Source: an uncultured Erysipelotrichaceae bacterium (lineage in GTDB: Bacteria; Bacillota_I; Bacilli_A; Erysipelotrichales; Erysipelotrichaceae). From it: 13,573 bases of DNA. The stretch is from assembly GCA_937957895.1 (NCBI GenBank), contig CALFEZ010000342.1, forward strand, positions 1 through 13,573. The letters are read 5' to 3'. This document shows, piece by piece, positions 5,746 to 12,485 of this stretch. Both the position numbers and the translations under genes were made by a program. The notes below the pieces were generated by a model. That model worked only from the letters and a program-made list of their open reading frames with translations. It was not told where the DNA came from and did not search any database. How positions within the stretch are numbered: position 1 is the stretch's first letter; each line of letters opens with the position of its first letter.

Positions 5746-8361
5746 ATGGAGATAACAAAAGACGTCGTTACTGTGATCATGCAACAGATGAAGGATATCA
5801 TCGTTTTTGCTTTGGATAAACAAGGAAAACACATCCTTTTTAGTCAAGCACATAAAGACACGATGCGTTTGATCTGGAACAAAGAAATCGAGCAAGGTGT
5901 ATCGATCTTTGATGTCATCGGTACCCACCAAGACAGGATCAAAGCACAGCGAGATTTTGATCGTGCGATCAACGGAGAGACCTTTTACAACATCGAAGAT
6001 TATGGTGATGAAGCATATTCCAGAAGGTTCTATAAAAATAACTGGTCACCTTTGTACGATCACGATCGAACGATCATCGGTATCCTCTGTGTGTGTACCA
6101 ACATCACAGAGCAAGTATCTACACAAGAAGCACTGAAAGAATCGAAAGAAATGTTTCGCACTTTTTTTGACTTGACTTCCGACGGACTATTTTATAGCAA
6201 GCTCAAAACACCGGTTGATTGGAAAAATGCTGAAAACAAAGATGAACTATTGATGTATATGCTTGAAAGTGAGCATATCGTACATGTCAATCAGGCATTG
6301 CTTGATCAATTGGGAGTACAGCGAGAAAAGATCATCGGAAAATCATTCAAACAAATACTGAACTATCCCATCGAGAATATCAAACGTGATTATCGCAAAC
6401 TCCTTGACCATGATGAGATAGCATTGACGACTTCAGAGCTTAGAAATGACGGTAGTGAGATATGGATCGAAGGCCAGTATATCACGCTGTTCAATCAGGC
6501 AGGTCAAATCGTCGGTCACTTTGGTTCTCGACGGGACATCACTAAACGTGTTGAGCCAGAACAAGCACTCCAGCATTCACACAATCTAATGAAATACATC
6601 ATCGAAAACGATCGAAGTGCCATTGCTGTCCACGACCGAGATTTGCGATATATTTACGTAAGTCAAAAATATCTGGATGATTATCGGATCCAAGATCAAG
6701 ATGTCATCGGAAAACATCATTACGAAGTGTTTCCTGATATCCCTCAAAAATGGAGAGATGTCCATCAACGTGTACTCAATGGCGAGGTCATCAGCAGTGA
6801 TGAAGATTTGTTCGTACGTTTGGATGGTACCGTGGACTATACCCGATGGGAATGCCGACCTTGGTATTTGGAAGATCATTCGGTGGGAGGGATCATTGTC
6901 TACACCGAAGTGATCAATGAACAAAAGAAGATCGAGAAAGTGCTCAAAGAGAACGAGCAACGGTTACAGGCATTGTTTCATCAGGCGGCGGTGGGGATAT
7001 GTTACGGACCACCGAATTTCGAGTTTCAACAAGTCAACGATAAGTTTTGTGATATCATCGGGTATTCGAAAGCAGAGTTGAAAAATCATTCTTATGCAGA
7101 CATGCTTCATCCGGATGATGTGTTTCAAAATCGCATACTGAAAGATAAGTTACTTAAAAAAGAAATCGACAACTTCACACTCGAAATGCGTTTTATCAAA
7201 AAAGATCAAAGCATCATCTGGGCCAATGTTACGTTATCATTGATCCATATCGACGATGATGCGATCTCTTATGTGCTGATGATCGTGGACGACATCACCG
7301 AGCGTAAACAAATCGAAAGAGAAATGCGTTATCTCAATTACCATGATCAGCTGACGGGTCTTTACAATCGTCGCTTCTATGAAGAAGAACTCAGAAGGGT
7401 CGATACCGAAAGAAACTACCCGATATCACTGGTGATCGCCGATGTCAATGGATTGAAACTGATCAATGATGCCTTTGGACACCAACAAGGAGATCGCATG
7501 TTGGTCAAGATCGCCAAAGTATTCAAACAGGAATGTCGTGCGGATGAAGTCATCGCTCGTATCGGTGGAGATGAACTGGTCATATTGTTGCCGAAAACCA
7601 AAACGGAAGAAGCACAGTTGATCGTGGATAGGATCAATCGAACACTCCGACAAATCACCATCAACAGTGCCCCCATCACCATATCGGTAGGGATCGGAAC
7701 CAAGACCAGCAACGATCAAAACATCGAAGATGTATTCAAACAGGCAGAAGCAGAGATGTATCGTAAAAAGCTGGCATACCGCTCGGAGACGATGGCACAC
7801 ACCATCCAACGGATACTGGATGCTTTGTTTGAGAAAAACAATTTTGAAAAAGAACATGCTCATCGAGTCAGTGTCATGTGTGGCATCATGGGTGGTCTTT
7901 TAGGACTTGAAAAAAACCAGGTCAGCAAACTCGAAGTTGCCGGCATGATGCATGACATAGGAAAAATCAACATACCAGAGGCTATCCTCAACAAGGTGTC
8001 TGAGCTCAACGAAAATGACTGGAGTCAGATCATGCGTCACTCAGAGGTCGGTTATCGCATCCTCAATGCCGTCAGTGAGTTTGCTGAGATATCGGAGTTT
8101 GTGTTGGCTCATCATGAAAGATGGGATGGCAGAGGCTATCCAAAGGGCCTAAAGGGAGAAGAGATACCTATTCAATCCCGAGTGATTGCCGTTGCGGATG
8201 CATTTGATACGATGAGAACCGACAAACCTTATCGGGGAGCGGAGGACCTTGAAGATGCACTGAGGGAATTGCGCTTACAGGCAGGAAAGCAGTTCGATCC
8301 TCGGATCGTACAACTCTTTATCGAACATAAAGTATATGAAATACAACGAGCAACCAATTAA
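5746..8361 (+). CDS. PAS(x4)-GGDEF-HD-GYP cyclic-di-GMP signalling protein
   Basis: 871 residues with no membrane helices, so cytosolic. Four PAS-like sensor units span about 11-122, 133-268, 280-395 and 400-521, most closed by a D-I-T-[EK]-R/N-I-T-E-type PAC end. The GGDEF domain (525-680) has L-T-G-L-Y-N-R-R (536-543), D566, N-D (574-575), G-H-Q-Q-G-D (578-583) and the signature as G-G-D-E-L (607-611), with Leu replacing the final Phe. The inhibitory-site position reads R598-A-D-E601, that is RxxE rather than RxxD. The HD-GYP phosphodiesterase domain (685-865) is complete: H-A-H-R (704-707), H-D-I-G-K (736-740), H-H (789-790), G-R-G-Y-P (795-799), D818 and D821. It probably degrades c-di-GMP under PAS control; whether the cyclase works or is a GTP-binding regulator is open. 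The SD is weak (GAAAG, 6 nt before ATG). It converges with the GNAT gene, sharing TTAA for both stops. Confidence 0.93.
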   Translation: MEITKDVVTVIMQQMKDIIVFALDKQGKHILFSQAHKDTMRLIWNKEIEQGVSIFDVIGTHQDRIKAQRDFDRAINGETFYNIEDYGDEAYSRRFYKNNWSPLYDHDRTIIGILCVCTNITEQVSTQEALKESKEMFRTFFDLTSDGLFYSKLKTPVDWKNAENKDELLMYMLESEHIVHVNQALLDQLGVQREKIIGKSFKQILNYPIENIKRDYRKLLDHDEIALTTSELRNDGSEIWIEGQYITLFNQAGQIVGHFGSRRDITKRVEPEQALQHSHNLMKYIIENDRSAIAVHDRDLRYIYVSQKYLDDYRIQDQDVIGKHHYEVFPDIPQKWRDVHQRVLNGEVISSDEDLFVRLDGTVDYTRWECRPWYLEDHSVGGIIVYTEVINEQKKIEKVLKENEQRLQALFHQAAVGICYGPPNFEFQQVNDKFCDIIGYSKAELKNHSYADMLHPDDVFQNRILKDKLLKKEIDNFTLEMRFIKKDQSIIWANVTLSLIHIDDDAISYVLMIVDDITERKQIEREMRYLNYHDQLTGLYNRRFYEEELRRVDTERNYPISLVIADVNGLKLINDAFGHQQGDRMLVKIAKVFKQECRADEVIARIGGDELVILLPKTKTEEAQLIVDRINRTLRQITINSAPITISVGIGTKTSNDQNIEDVFKQAEAEMYRKKLAYRSETMAHTIQRILDALFEKNNFEKEHAHRVSVMCGIMGGLLGLEKNQVSKLEVAGMMHDIGKINIPEAILNKVSELNENDWSQIMRHSEVGYRILNAVSEFAEISEFVLAHHERWDGRGYPKGLKGEEIPIQSRVIAVADAFDTMRTDKPYRGAEDLEDALRELRLQAGKQFDPRIVQLFIEHKVYEIQRATN

Positions 8362-8370
8362 GGTTGCTCG
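8347..8370. terminator. Hairpin between convergent genes, both stop codons in its loop
   Basis: A perfect 9-bp stem CGAGCAACC (8347-8355)/GGTTGCTCG (8362-8370) has the loop AATTAA. The TAA of the plus gene (8359-8361) and of the minus gene (8360-8358) overlap inside that loop. U-tracts are weak on both sides (ATCATTTT on plus, TTGTATTT on minus), so termination may be partial or the hairpin may mainly protect 3' ends. Confidence 0.7.
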
Positions 8371-8894
8371 ATCATTTTCCCCATCTCGATCCGTATTTCA
8401 TTGTTTTCGATGTCGTTGTTGGTATAGCTGATCACATCGCATCCAATAAAGTGATATCCACAACTTACATAGAAACGGATCGCCGGTTCATTGCAACTCT
8501 GGGTTTCCAGTACGATCGCCCGTGCTTTGATGTTGTGGGCATAATCCAAAGCATGTTGCATGAGTGCTTTTCCGATCCCTTGATGTCGATACTCGTTTTG
8601 TACCAAAAGTTGAACGATCCTCAGACGGTTGTTGTAAGTTTCATGTTCCAATACGATGCAAGCAATCAAAACATCCTTTACGAATATGCCAAAGGCAGCA
8701 GGATGTTCAAGATAGTCCGGTACCAGGATGTCGGTGAATGATTTTGTGATCGGGGTTTCAAAAGTTTCATGGACAAAGTCAAAAGTAAACGAAGTGTTTG
8801 TCATTTTGACGGTTGCTTTGTAATGACCGGTAGTGACGTATTCATAGACGATTTCTTTGTTGTAGTGGGTTTTATCCAAACGAGAAATATTCAT
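8358..8894 (-). CDS. GNAT N-acetyltransferase, streptothricin-acetyltransferase-like
   Basis: 178 residues from ATG 8894, chosen because AAAGGAGG lies 7 nt upstream; a longer frame to 8942 has no SD. The GNAT fold is clear: beta-4 L-R-I-V-Q-L-L-V (91-98), the acetyl-CoA loop R103-H-Q-G106-I-G108, and the C-terminal block V-L-E-T-Q-S-C-N-E-P-A-I-R-F-Y (128-142) then C-G-Y. The E-T-Q-x-x-N-x-P-A-x-x-x-Y and following G-C-D-V-I-S-Y pattern matches streptothricin acetyltransferases (Sat), which acetylate the beta-lysine of streptothricin. That link is by family resemblance; many chromosomal relatives have unknown small-molecule or lysine targets. It lies 54 nt downstream of the LRR gene on the same strand with no terminator between, so they may be cotranscribed. 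A weak promoter (TTGCTG-N16-TAAATT) is possible in the gap. Confidence 0.85.
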   Translation of the reverse strand: MNISRLDKTHYNKEIVYEYVTTGHYKATVKMTNTSFTFDFVHETFETPITKSFTDILVPDYLEHPAAFGIFVKDVLIACIVLEHETYNNRLRIVQLLVQNEYRHQGIGKALMQHALDYAHNIKARAIVLETQSCNEPAIRFYVSCGYHFIGCDVISYTNNDIENNEIRIEMGKMIEQP

Positions 8895-8948
8895 GGTTTT
8901 TCCTCCTTTGTGCAATTTAAAGAAAGGGAAAGGCAGCAACATGCATCA

Positions 8949-10010
8949 TCAGGGCAACATTTCAGGTTGGCGCTGACTGATGTTTTGCCAGTACGGGCGA
9001 ATGATATCCAGATGATCGTCATTTCGATCAAGAACGGGAGTTTCACGAAGATCGAGGTTGGCTTGGATATTGCGATCGGCATCATCCTGCAATGCTCCCA
9101 ATGACATCAGTTTTGCCAGGATGCTTGCATCACTCATGTCGGTATTTCGGATGTTCAGTCTAACCAATCGTATAAATCCACCAAGGACATCGTACTCCTC
9201 ATTAAATGGAACCTCAGCCATGATCATTGTATGAAGGTTGACGAGTGATCCGATTGGTTGTATCGATTTGATGGTTGGGTTGGTATGGATGTTCAAGTAT
9301 TCCAGATGGATCAAGTTTACCAATGGTTCCAGGTCTTCGACTTGATTATCACGCATGTTCAGATGCTTGAGCTGATGCAAATATTGAAGTGGTGTGATGT
9401 CCGTCAAACGATTTTCGCGAATATCGAGGTATGTCAATTGGTCTAATGTCGACAGAAAAGTCAAATCACTTATATGGTTGTCACGCAGTTCCAGGATTGT
9501 TAGACTGGTCATCGATGAAAGCAATGACAGATCCGATAAGCGGATCTGTCCCCCGGATACCGGTCGAACGACATTGTGTCGAAGGCTGAGGTCTTTGATC
9601 TCAAGATGAGTGATTTGATCAAAGCGGATATCCAATAGATCGACGATCTCGTTGTTTCTCAGATGCAAGGTATGAAGTTTGTCCAAAGCACTCAAAGGGG
9701 AAACATCAGCGATGAAGTTGTCTGTCAAAATAAGCGTTTCAAGGTGGATCGCATGTTGCAATCCATCCAGAAAACGGATGTCCTGACCAGTTGCATCAAG
9801 ATATGTCAGTTCTTTGATCGCATGACGAGTGATCATCGATGGTTCGATATCAAGATGATCAGCGATCGATCGTTGCAATCCGTCGCTGCTGAAGGTGATG
9901 GGTATTCGATAGTGGATCATCCAATCCATCACCAATGAGGTTGCTATCAGAAACACCACGACCATGATTGTGACCATCACTTTTAAAATGAGCGGTCTTT
10001 TGATTTTCAT
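8949..10010 (-). CDS. Membrane-anchored leucine-rich-repeat protein (internalin-like repeats)
   Basis: 353 residues. The N-terminus has three basic residues and one hydrophobic helix (about 7-29) with no lipobox Cys and no clear cleavage site, so it is probably anchored with the rest outside the cell. From ~90 on are 22-residue LRRs of the internalin/SDS22 type (L-x-x-L-x-L-x-x-N-x-I-x-D-[IVL]-x-P-L): units begin near 90, 112, 170, 192, 214, 236, 259 and 282. A stretch at about 134-169 is irregular and interrupts the register. There is no LPXTG or wall-binding domain; the last 40 residues are repeat-free. Such repeats bind protein partners; none is indicated here. No SD precedes the ATG, and the promoter places the start of transcription on the ATG itself. 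It may be cotranscribed with the GNAT gene. Confidence 0.88.
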   Translation of the reverse strand: MKIKRPLILKVMVTIMVVVFLIATSLVMDWMIHYRIPITFSSDGLQRSIADHLDIEPSMITRHAIKELTYLDATGQDIRFLDGLQHAIHLETLILTDNFIADVSPLSALDKLHTLHLRNNEIVDLLDIRFDQITHLEIKDLSLRHNVVRPVSGGQIRLSDLSLLSSMTSLTILELRDNHISDLTFLSTLDQLTYLDIRENRLTDITPLQYLHQLKHLNMRDNQVEDLEPLVNLIHLEYLNIHTNPTIKSIQPIGSLVNLHTMIMAEVPFNEEYDVLGGFIRLVRLNIRNTDMSDASILAKLMSLGALQDDADRNIQANLDLRETPVLDRNDDHLDIIRPYWQNISQRQPEMLP

Positions 10011-10016
10011 GATATT

Positions 10017-10045
10017 ATTGTAAACGAAAAAGGTGGAATAACCAA
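10017..10045 (-). promoter_or_regulatory. Promoter of the LRR gene, placed for a leaderless mRNA
   Basis: On the minus strand TTGGTT (10045-10040), 17-nt spacer, TACAAT (10022-10017), then six bases and ATG at 10010. The usual start 7 nt after the -10 is the A of the ATG. There is no SD in the 30 nt before the ATG. Confidence 0.5.
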
Positions 10046-10124
10046 CATTGAGCCGATCGCAGATACACGAGGTGACACAGTCAAGTTTGTGTTTTAAACA
10101 AAAAAAGGCTTATTTCCGTGATGC

Positions 10125-10153
10125 TTGTTATTTACCATTTGCTTGGTTATAAT
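10125..10153 (+). promoter_or_regulatory. Promoter of the yhhQ-like gene
   Basis: TTGTTA (10125-10130), exact 17-nt spacer, perfect TATAAT (10148-10153). The start near 10159-10160 gives a 10-11-nt leader starting within the SD. The bases between the two divergent promoters (10046-10124) show no further structure that I can support. Confidence 0.65.
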
Positions 10154-10169
10154 GCCTGAGGTGATATAC

Positions 10170-10856
10170 ATGTTTGAGTTCAATGTCTATTTTGGAATAC
10201 TATTTATGATCGTGCACTTTTTGTTGGTACTTTTTGCTTATAAACAATTCGGAAAGCTGGGTTTGTTTGTCTGGATCGCAGTCGCATCCGTTTTGGCCAA
10301 CATCCAGGTCATCAAAGCCATTGAGATATTCACGTTGCAGGCGACATTGGGAAACACGTTGTATGGCAGTATCTTTCTGGCTACCGATATCCTTAATGAA
10401 AAATACACAAAAAAAGATGCTCAAAAATCTGTTTTGATCGGATTTATGGCAGTATTGACGTTTTTGATCACGATGCAAATGGCACTTCTATTCCAACCGG
10501 CAGCAAATGATTTTGCATGGAGCGTCCAATCCGCGATGGAGTTGGTCTTTGGATTATCCTTTAGGATCGTCTTGGCAAGTTTGACGGCATACTTTATCAG
10601 CCAGTTTCTTGATATCACAATCTATGCCAAGATCAAAACGGTGCTTTCCGATGATAAATGGCTATGGCTCAGAAACAATGGTTCCACGATGATTTCACAG
10701 TTGGTCGATACCATGATCTTTGTTTTTGTGGCATTCTATGGATTGGAATATAAACTGATCGATATATTCATCACGACATATTTGCTAAAAGTATTGATAG
10801 CGATGGCTGATACTCCTTTTATCTATCTTGCAAAAAGGATCTCACCAAAAGACTGA
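10170..10856 (+). CDS. yhhQ: Queuosine-precursor transporter, YhhQ/Vut_1 family
   Basis: 228 residues from ATG 10170, set by SD GAGGTGAT at 10158-10165; a TTG further up (10125) is the -35 box. Family PF02592 takes up queuosine precursors (preQ0/preQ1 or queuine) for tRNA wobble modification. About six membrane helices; the family blocks are clear: L-A-N-I-Q-V-I-K (about 42-49), L-Q-A-T-L-G-N-T-L-Y-G (56-66), F-L-A-T-D-I-L-N-E-K-Y (69-79), and N-N-G-S-T-M-I-S-Q-L-V-D-T-M-I-F near 175. No preQ1 riboswitch can precede it, because the predicted leader is about 10 nt. No queuosine synthesis gene is in the window, in line with salvage but not proving it. Confidence 0.92.
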   Translation: MFEFNVYFGILFMIVHFLLVLFAYKQFGKLGLFVWIAVASVLANIQVIKAIEIFTLQATLGNTLYGSIFLATDILNEKYTKKDAQKSVLIGFMAVLTFLITMQMALLFQPAANDFAWSVQSAMELVFGLSFRIVLASLTAYFISQFLDITIYAKIKTVLSDDKWLWLRNNGSTMISQLVDTMIFVFVAFYGLEYKLIDIFITTYLLKVLIAMADTPFIYLAKRISPKD

Positions 10857-10862
10857 TCGGAT

Positions 10863-10891
10863 TTGTCATATCATACAACTCCCTTTATACT
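10863..10891 (+). promoter_or_regulatory. Promoter of the CDGSH gene
   Basis: TTGTCA (10863-10868), 17-nt spacer, TATACT (10886-10891). It begins 7 nt after the yhhQ stop codon. Predicted start near 10898, leader ~33 nt. Confidence 0.65.
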
Positions 10892-10905
10892 GAGCATAAG
10901 AAAGG

Positions 10906-10920
10906 CCATCAGAATGATGG
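10906..10920 (+). promoter_or_regulatory. Small 5'-leader hairpin touching the SD of the CDGSH gene
   Basis: CCATCA (10906-10911), loop GAA, TGATGG (10915-10920): a perfect 6-bp stem whose last two Gs are the first bases of the SD GGAAGTGA (10919-10926). It could modulate ribosome binding; it is too small to be a known riboswitch. Confidence 0.35.
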
Positions 10921-10930
10921 AAGTGAACTT

Positions 10931-11170
10931 ATGACACAAGCAAAAATCGCAGCAAAACAACCAGCTGCAGTAGAACTGAAAAAGGATCAGACAGTGTATT
11001 GGTGTGCCTGTGGGAAAAGTGGCAATCAGCCTTATTGTGATGCATCGCATAGAGACACCACCTTCAGACCAATCGTGTACACCGCCAAAGAGGATGAAAC
11101 AGTATATTTCTGCCAATGCAAACAGACAAAAAATGCCCCAAGATGTGGCGGTACCCACAGAAAGTTATAA
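10931..11170 (+). CDS. Tandem CDGSH iron-sulfur protein
   Basis: 79 residues with two CDGSH (PF09360) cluster-binding sites. Site 1 has C25-x-C27, C36-D-A-S-H40. Site 2 has C61-x-C63, C72-G-G-T-H76. Each site provides the 3-Cys/1-His ligands for a redox-active, labile [2Fe-2S] cluster as in mitoNEET and Miner2; bacterial tandem forms are monomeric small cytosolic proteins. No signal peptide or membrane helix. Exact role unknown; electron transfer or Fe-S handling is the family-based expectation. Own promoter and terminator. SD GGAAGTGA, 4 nt before ATG. Confidence 0.93.
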   Translation: MTQAKIAAKQPAAVELKKDQTVYWCACGKSGNQPYCDASHRDTTFRPIVYTAKEDETVYFCQCKQTKNAPRCGGTHRKL

Positions 11171-11194
11171 GAGAAAGAAATTTCTCTTTTTATT
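11169..11194 (+). terminator. Rho-independent terminator after the CDGSH gene
   Basis: AAGAGAAA (11169-11176), GAAA tetraloop, TTTCTCTT (11181-11188), then TTTATTT. The first two bases of the stem are the last two of the CDGSH stop codon (TAA 11168-11170). Confidence 0.75.
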
Positions 11195-11202
11195 TCGGCT
11201 GA

Positions 11203-11231
11203 TTGCATCCGAACATAGGAATGTTTATACT
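11203..11231 (+). promoter_or_regulatory. Promoter of the M20 amidohydrolase gene
   Basis: TTGCAT (11203-11208), 17-nt spacer, TATACT (11226-11231). Start near 11238-11239 gives a leader of ~11-12 nt that opens with the SD AAGGAG (11239-11244). Confidence 0.6.
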
Positions 11232-11249
11232 TGTTTTCAAGGAGTGTTT

Positions 11250-12425
11250 ATGGAGAAAAAAATCAAACAACTGGCTCAACAATATCTGGATGAAGCCATC
11301 ATCGTTCGTCATAAGATCCACCAGTTTCCGGAACTGGGTTTTGAAGAGATAGAAACAGCAAACACCATCAAAGCTTTTTTGGATAAGCATCATATCCCAT
11401 ATAAAGACAAGATTGCCAAAACGGGCATTCTTGCCACGATCAAAGGGCATCACCCTGGCAAGACCGTACTGCTTAGGGCGGATATGGATGCACTGGCATT
11501 GGATGAAAACCCCAACAACCCCATTGTTTCCACGGTAGCAGGGAAAATGCATGCATGCGGACACGATGGTCACACGGCAGGGTTATGTTTGGCTGGGGCG
11601 ATATTGAATCAAATCAAGAAGGATATTCACGGGACTGTGCTTTTGATGTTTCAACCAGCAGAAGAAACTCTCGGAGGAGCATATCCGATGATACTTGAAG
11701 GTGTGCTGCAAAATGTCGATGGTGCCTTTGGTTGTCATTTGATGGGAAGTGTGCCGGAAAACCATGCCAAGTATCTGGCTGGCCCCATGATGGCAGCTCC
11801 CGATGAGTTTTCGATCAAAGTAAATGGACTTGGAGGGCATGGTGCCATGCCGGAAAAGGCCATCGATCCTATCGTCATAGCCTCTCATATCGTAATCGCA
11901 CTGCAAAGTATCGTCAGTCGGATCATCGATCCTTTTGATCCGGTAGTACTAACGATCGGAAAAATGGAATCAGGCACAGCATTCAATATCATTCCCAACA
12001 CCGCAAAGATCGTCGGAACGGTACGAACGTTGAATGAATGGACAAGAAACCAGGTTGCCAATAAAATGGAGCGCATCGCCACGTCGATCGCAGAAGGATT
12101 TGGGGCAACGATCGAGTTTGATTATGAACACAAATATCCGATCCTGATCAATGACCATGCCATGGTGGAGATTGCCAAGAAGGCTTTTTCCAAGATTTTT
12201 CCACCGAAAAATGTGACCGAACTTGAAAGACCGTCGATGGGAGGTGAAGATTTTGCCTATATTGCACAACAGGTACCAAGTGCTTTTGTCTTTGTCGGTA
12301 TCGCCAAAGAGCCGGAATATCCGATCTTGCATCATCACCCCTCCTTCGCATGGGATGATCAGAACATTTACCCTTTGGGAGCCGGGTTGGCACAGGCAGC
12401 AGTTGATTTTCTAAGTGAAAACTAA
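11250..12425 (+). CDS. M20D-family amidohydrolase (HipO/N-acyl-amino-acid hydrolase type)
   Basis: 391 residues from ATG 11250, with SD AAGGAG 5-6 nt upstream; the frame is open further back to 11004 but that part only overlaps the CDGSH gene. M20D enzymes are cytosolic dinuclear-metal hydrolases that cleave N-acyl-amino acids (hippurate, N-acetyl amino acids, IAA conjugates). Seen: H-Q-F-P-E-L-G-F-E-E (24-33), L-R-A-D-M-D-A-L (75-82), H-A-C-G-H-D-G-H-T (101-109), Q-P-A-E-E (135-139), H163, the dimerisation-lid part around G-G-H-G-A-M-P (195-201), M-G-G-E-D-F (330-335) and C-terminal H-H-H-P (361-364). Metal ligands by family are C103, H105, E139, H163 and one of H361-363. The exact substrate cannot be told. 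It has its own promoter. Confidence 0.93.
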   Translation: MEKKIKQLAQQYLDEAIIVRHKIHQFPELGFEEIETANTIKAFLDKHHIPYKDKIAKTGILATIKGHHPGKTVLLRADMDALALDENPNNPIVSTVAGKMHACGHDGHTAGLCLAGAILNQIKKDIHGTVLLMFQPAEETLGGAYPMILEGVLQNVDGAFGCHLMGSVPENHAKYLAGPMMAAPDEFSIKVNGLGGHGAMPEKAIDPIVIASHIVIALQSIVSRIIDPFDPVVLTIGKMESGTAFNIIPNTAKIVGTVRTLNEWTRNQVANKMERIATSIAEGFGATIEFDYEHKYPILINDHAMVEIAKKAFSKIFPPKNVTELERPSMGGEDFAYIAQQVPSAFVFVGIAKEPEYPILHHHPSFAWDDQNIYPLGAGLAQAAVDFLSEN

Positions 12426-12436
12426 CAAGACCATCA

Positions 12437-12465
12437 TTGACACCCATCATCATATCGGCAACAAT
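12437..12465 (+). promoter_or_regulatory. Promoter of the NYN-domain gene
   Basis: Perfect TTGACA (12437-12442), 17-nt spacer, AACAAT (12460-12465). Start near 12472 gives a ~14-nt leader with SD GAGGT (12475-12479). No terminator separates it from the amidohydrolase gene, so some read-through is likely. Confidence 0.55.
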
Positions 12466-12485
12466 AGATACAAAGAGGTTACACA

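Noticed and set aside
8895..8942. Longer N-terminus for the GNAT protein starting at 8942
   Set aside because: The extra codons include the SD AAAGGAGG of the better start and carry no family similarity.
10857..10862. preQ1 riboswitch for the yhhQ-like gene
   Set aside because: No preQ1 aptamer pattern is seen upstream of 10170, and the predicted leader is about 10 nt.
11004..11249. N-terminal extension of the M20 amidohydrolase back to 11004
   Set aside because: It is an out-of-frame read of the CDGSH gene and crosses a terminator and a promoter; ATG 11250 has a clear SD and matches family length.
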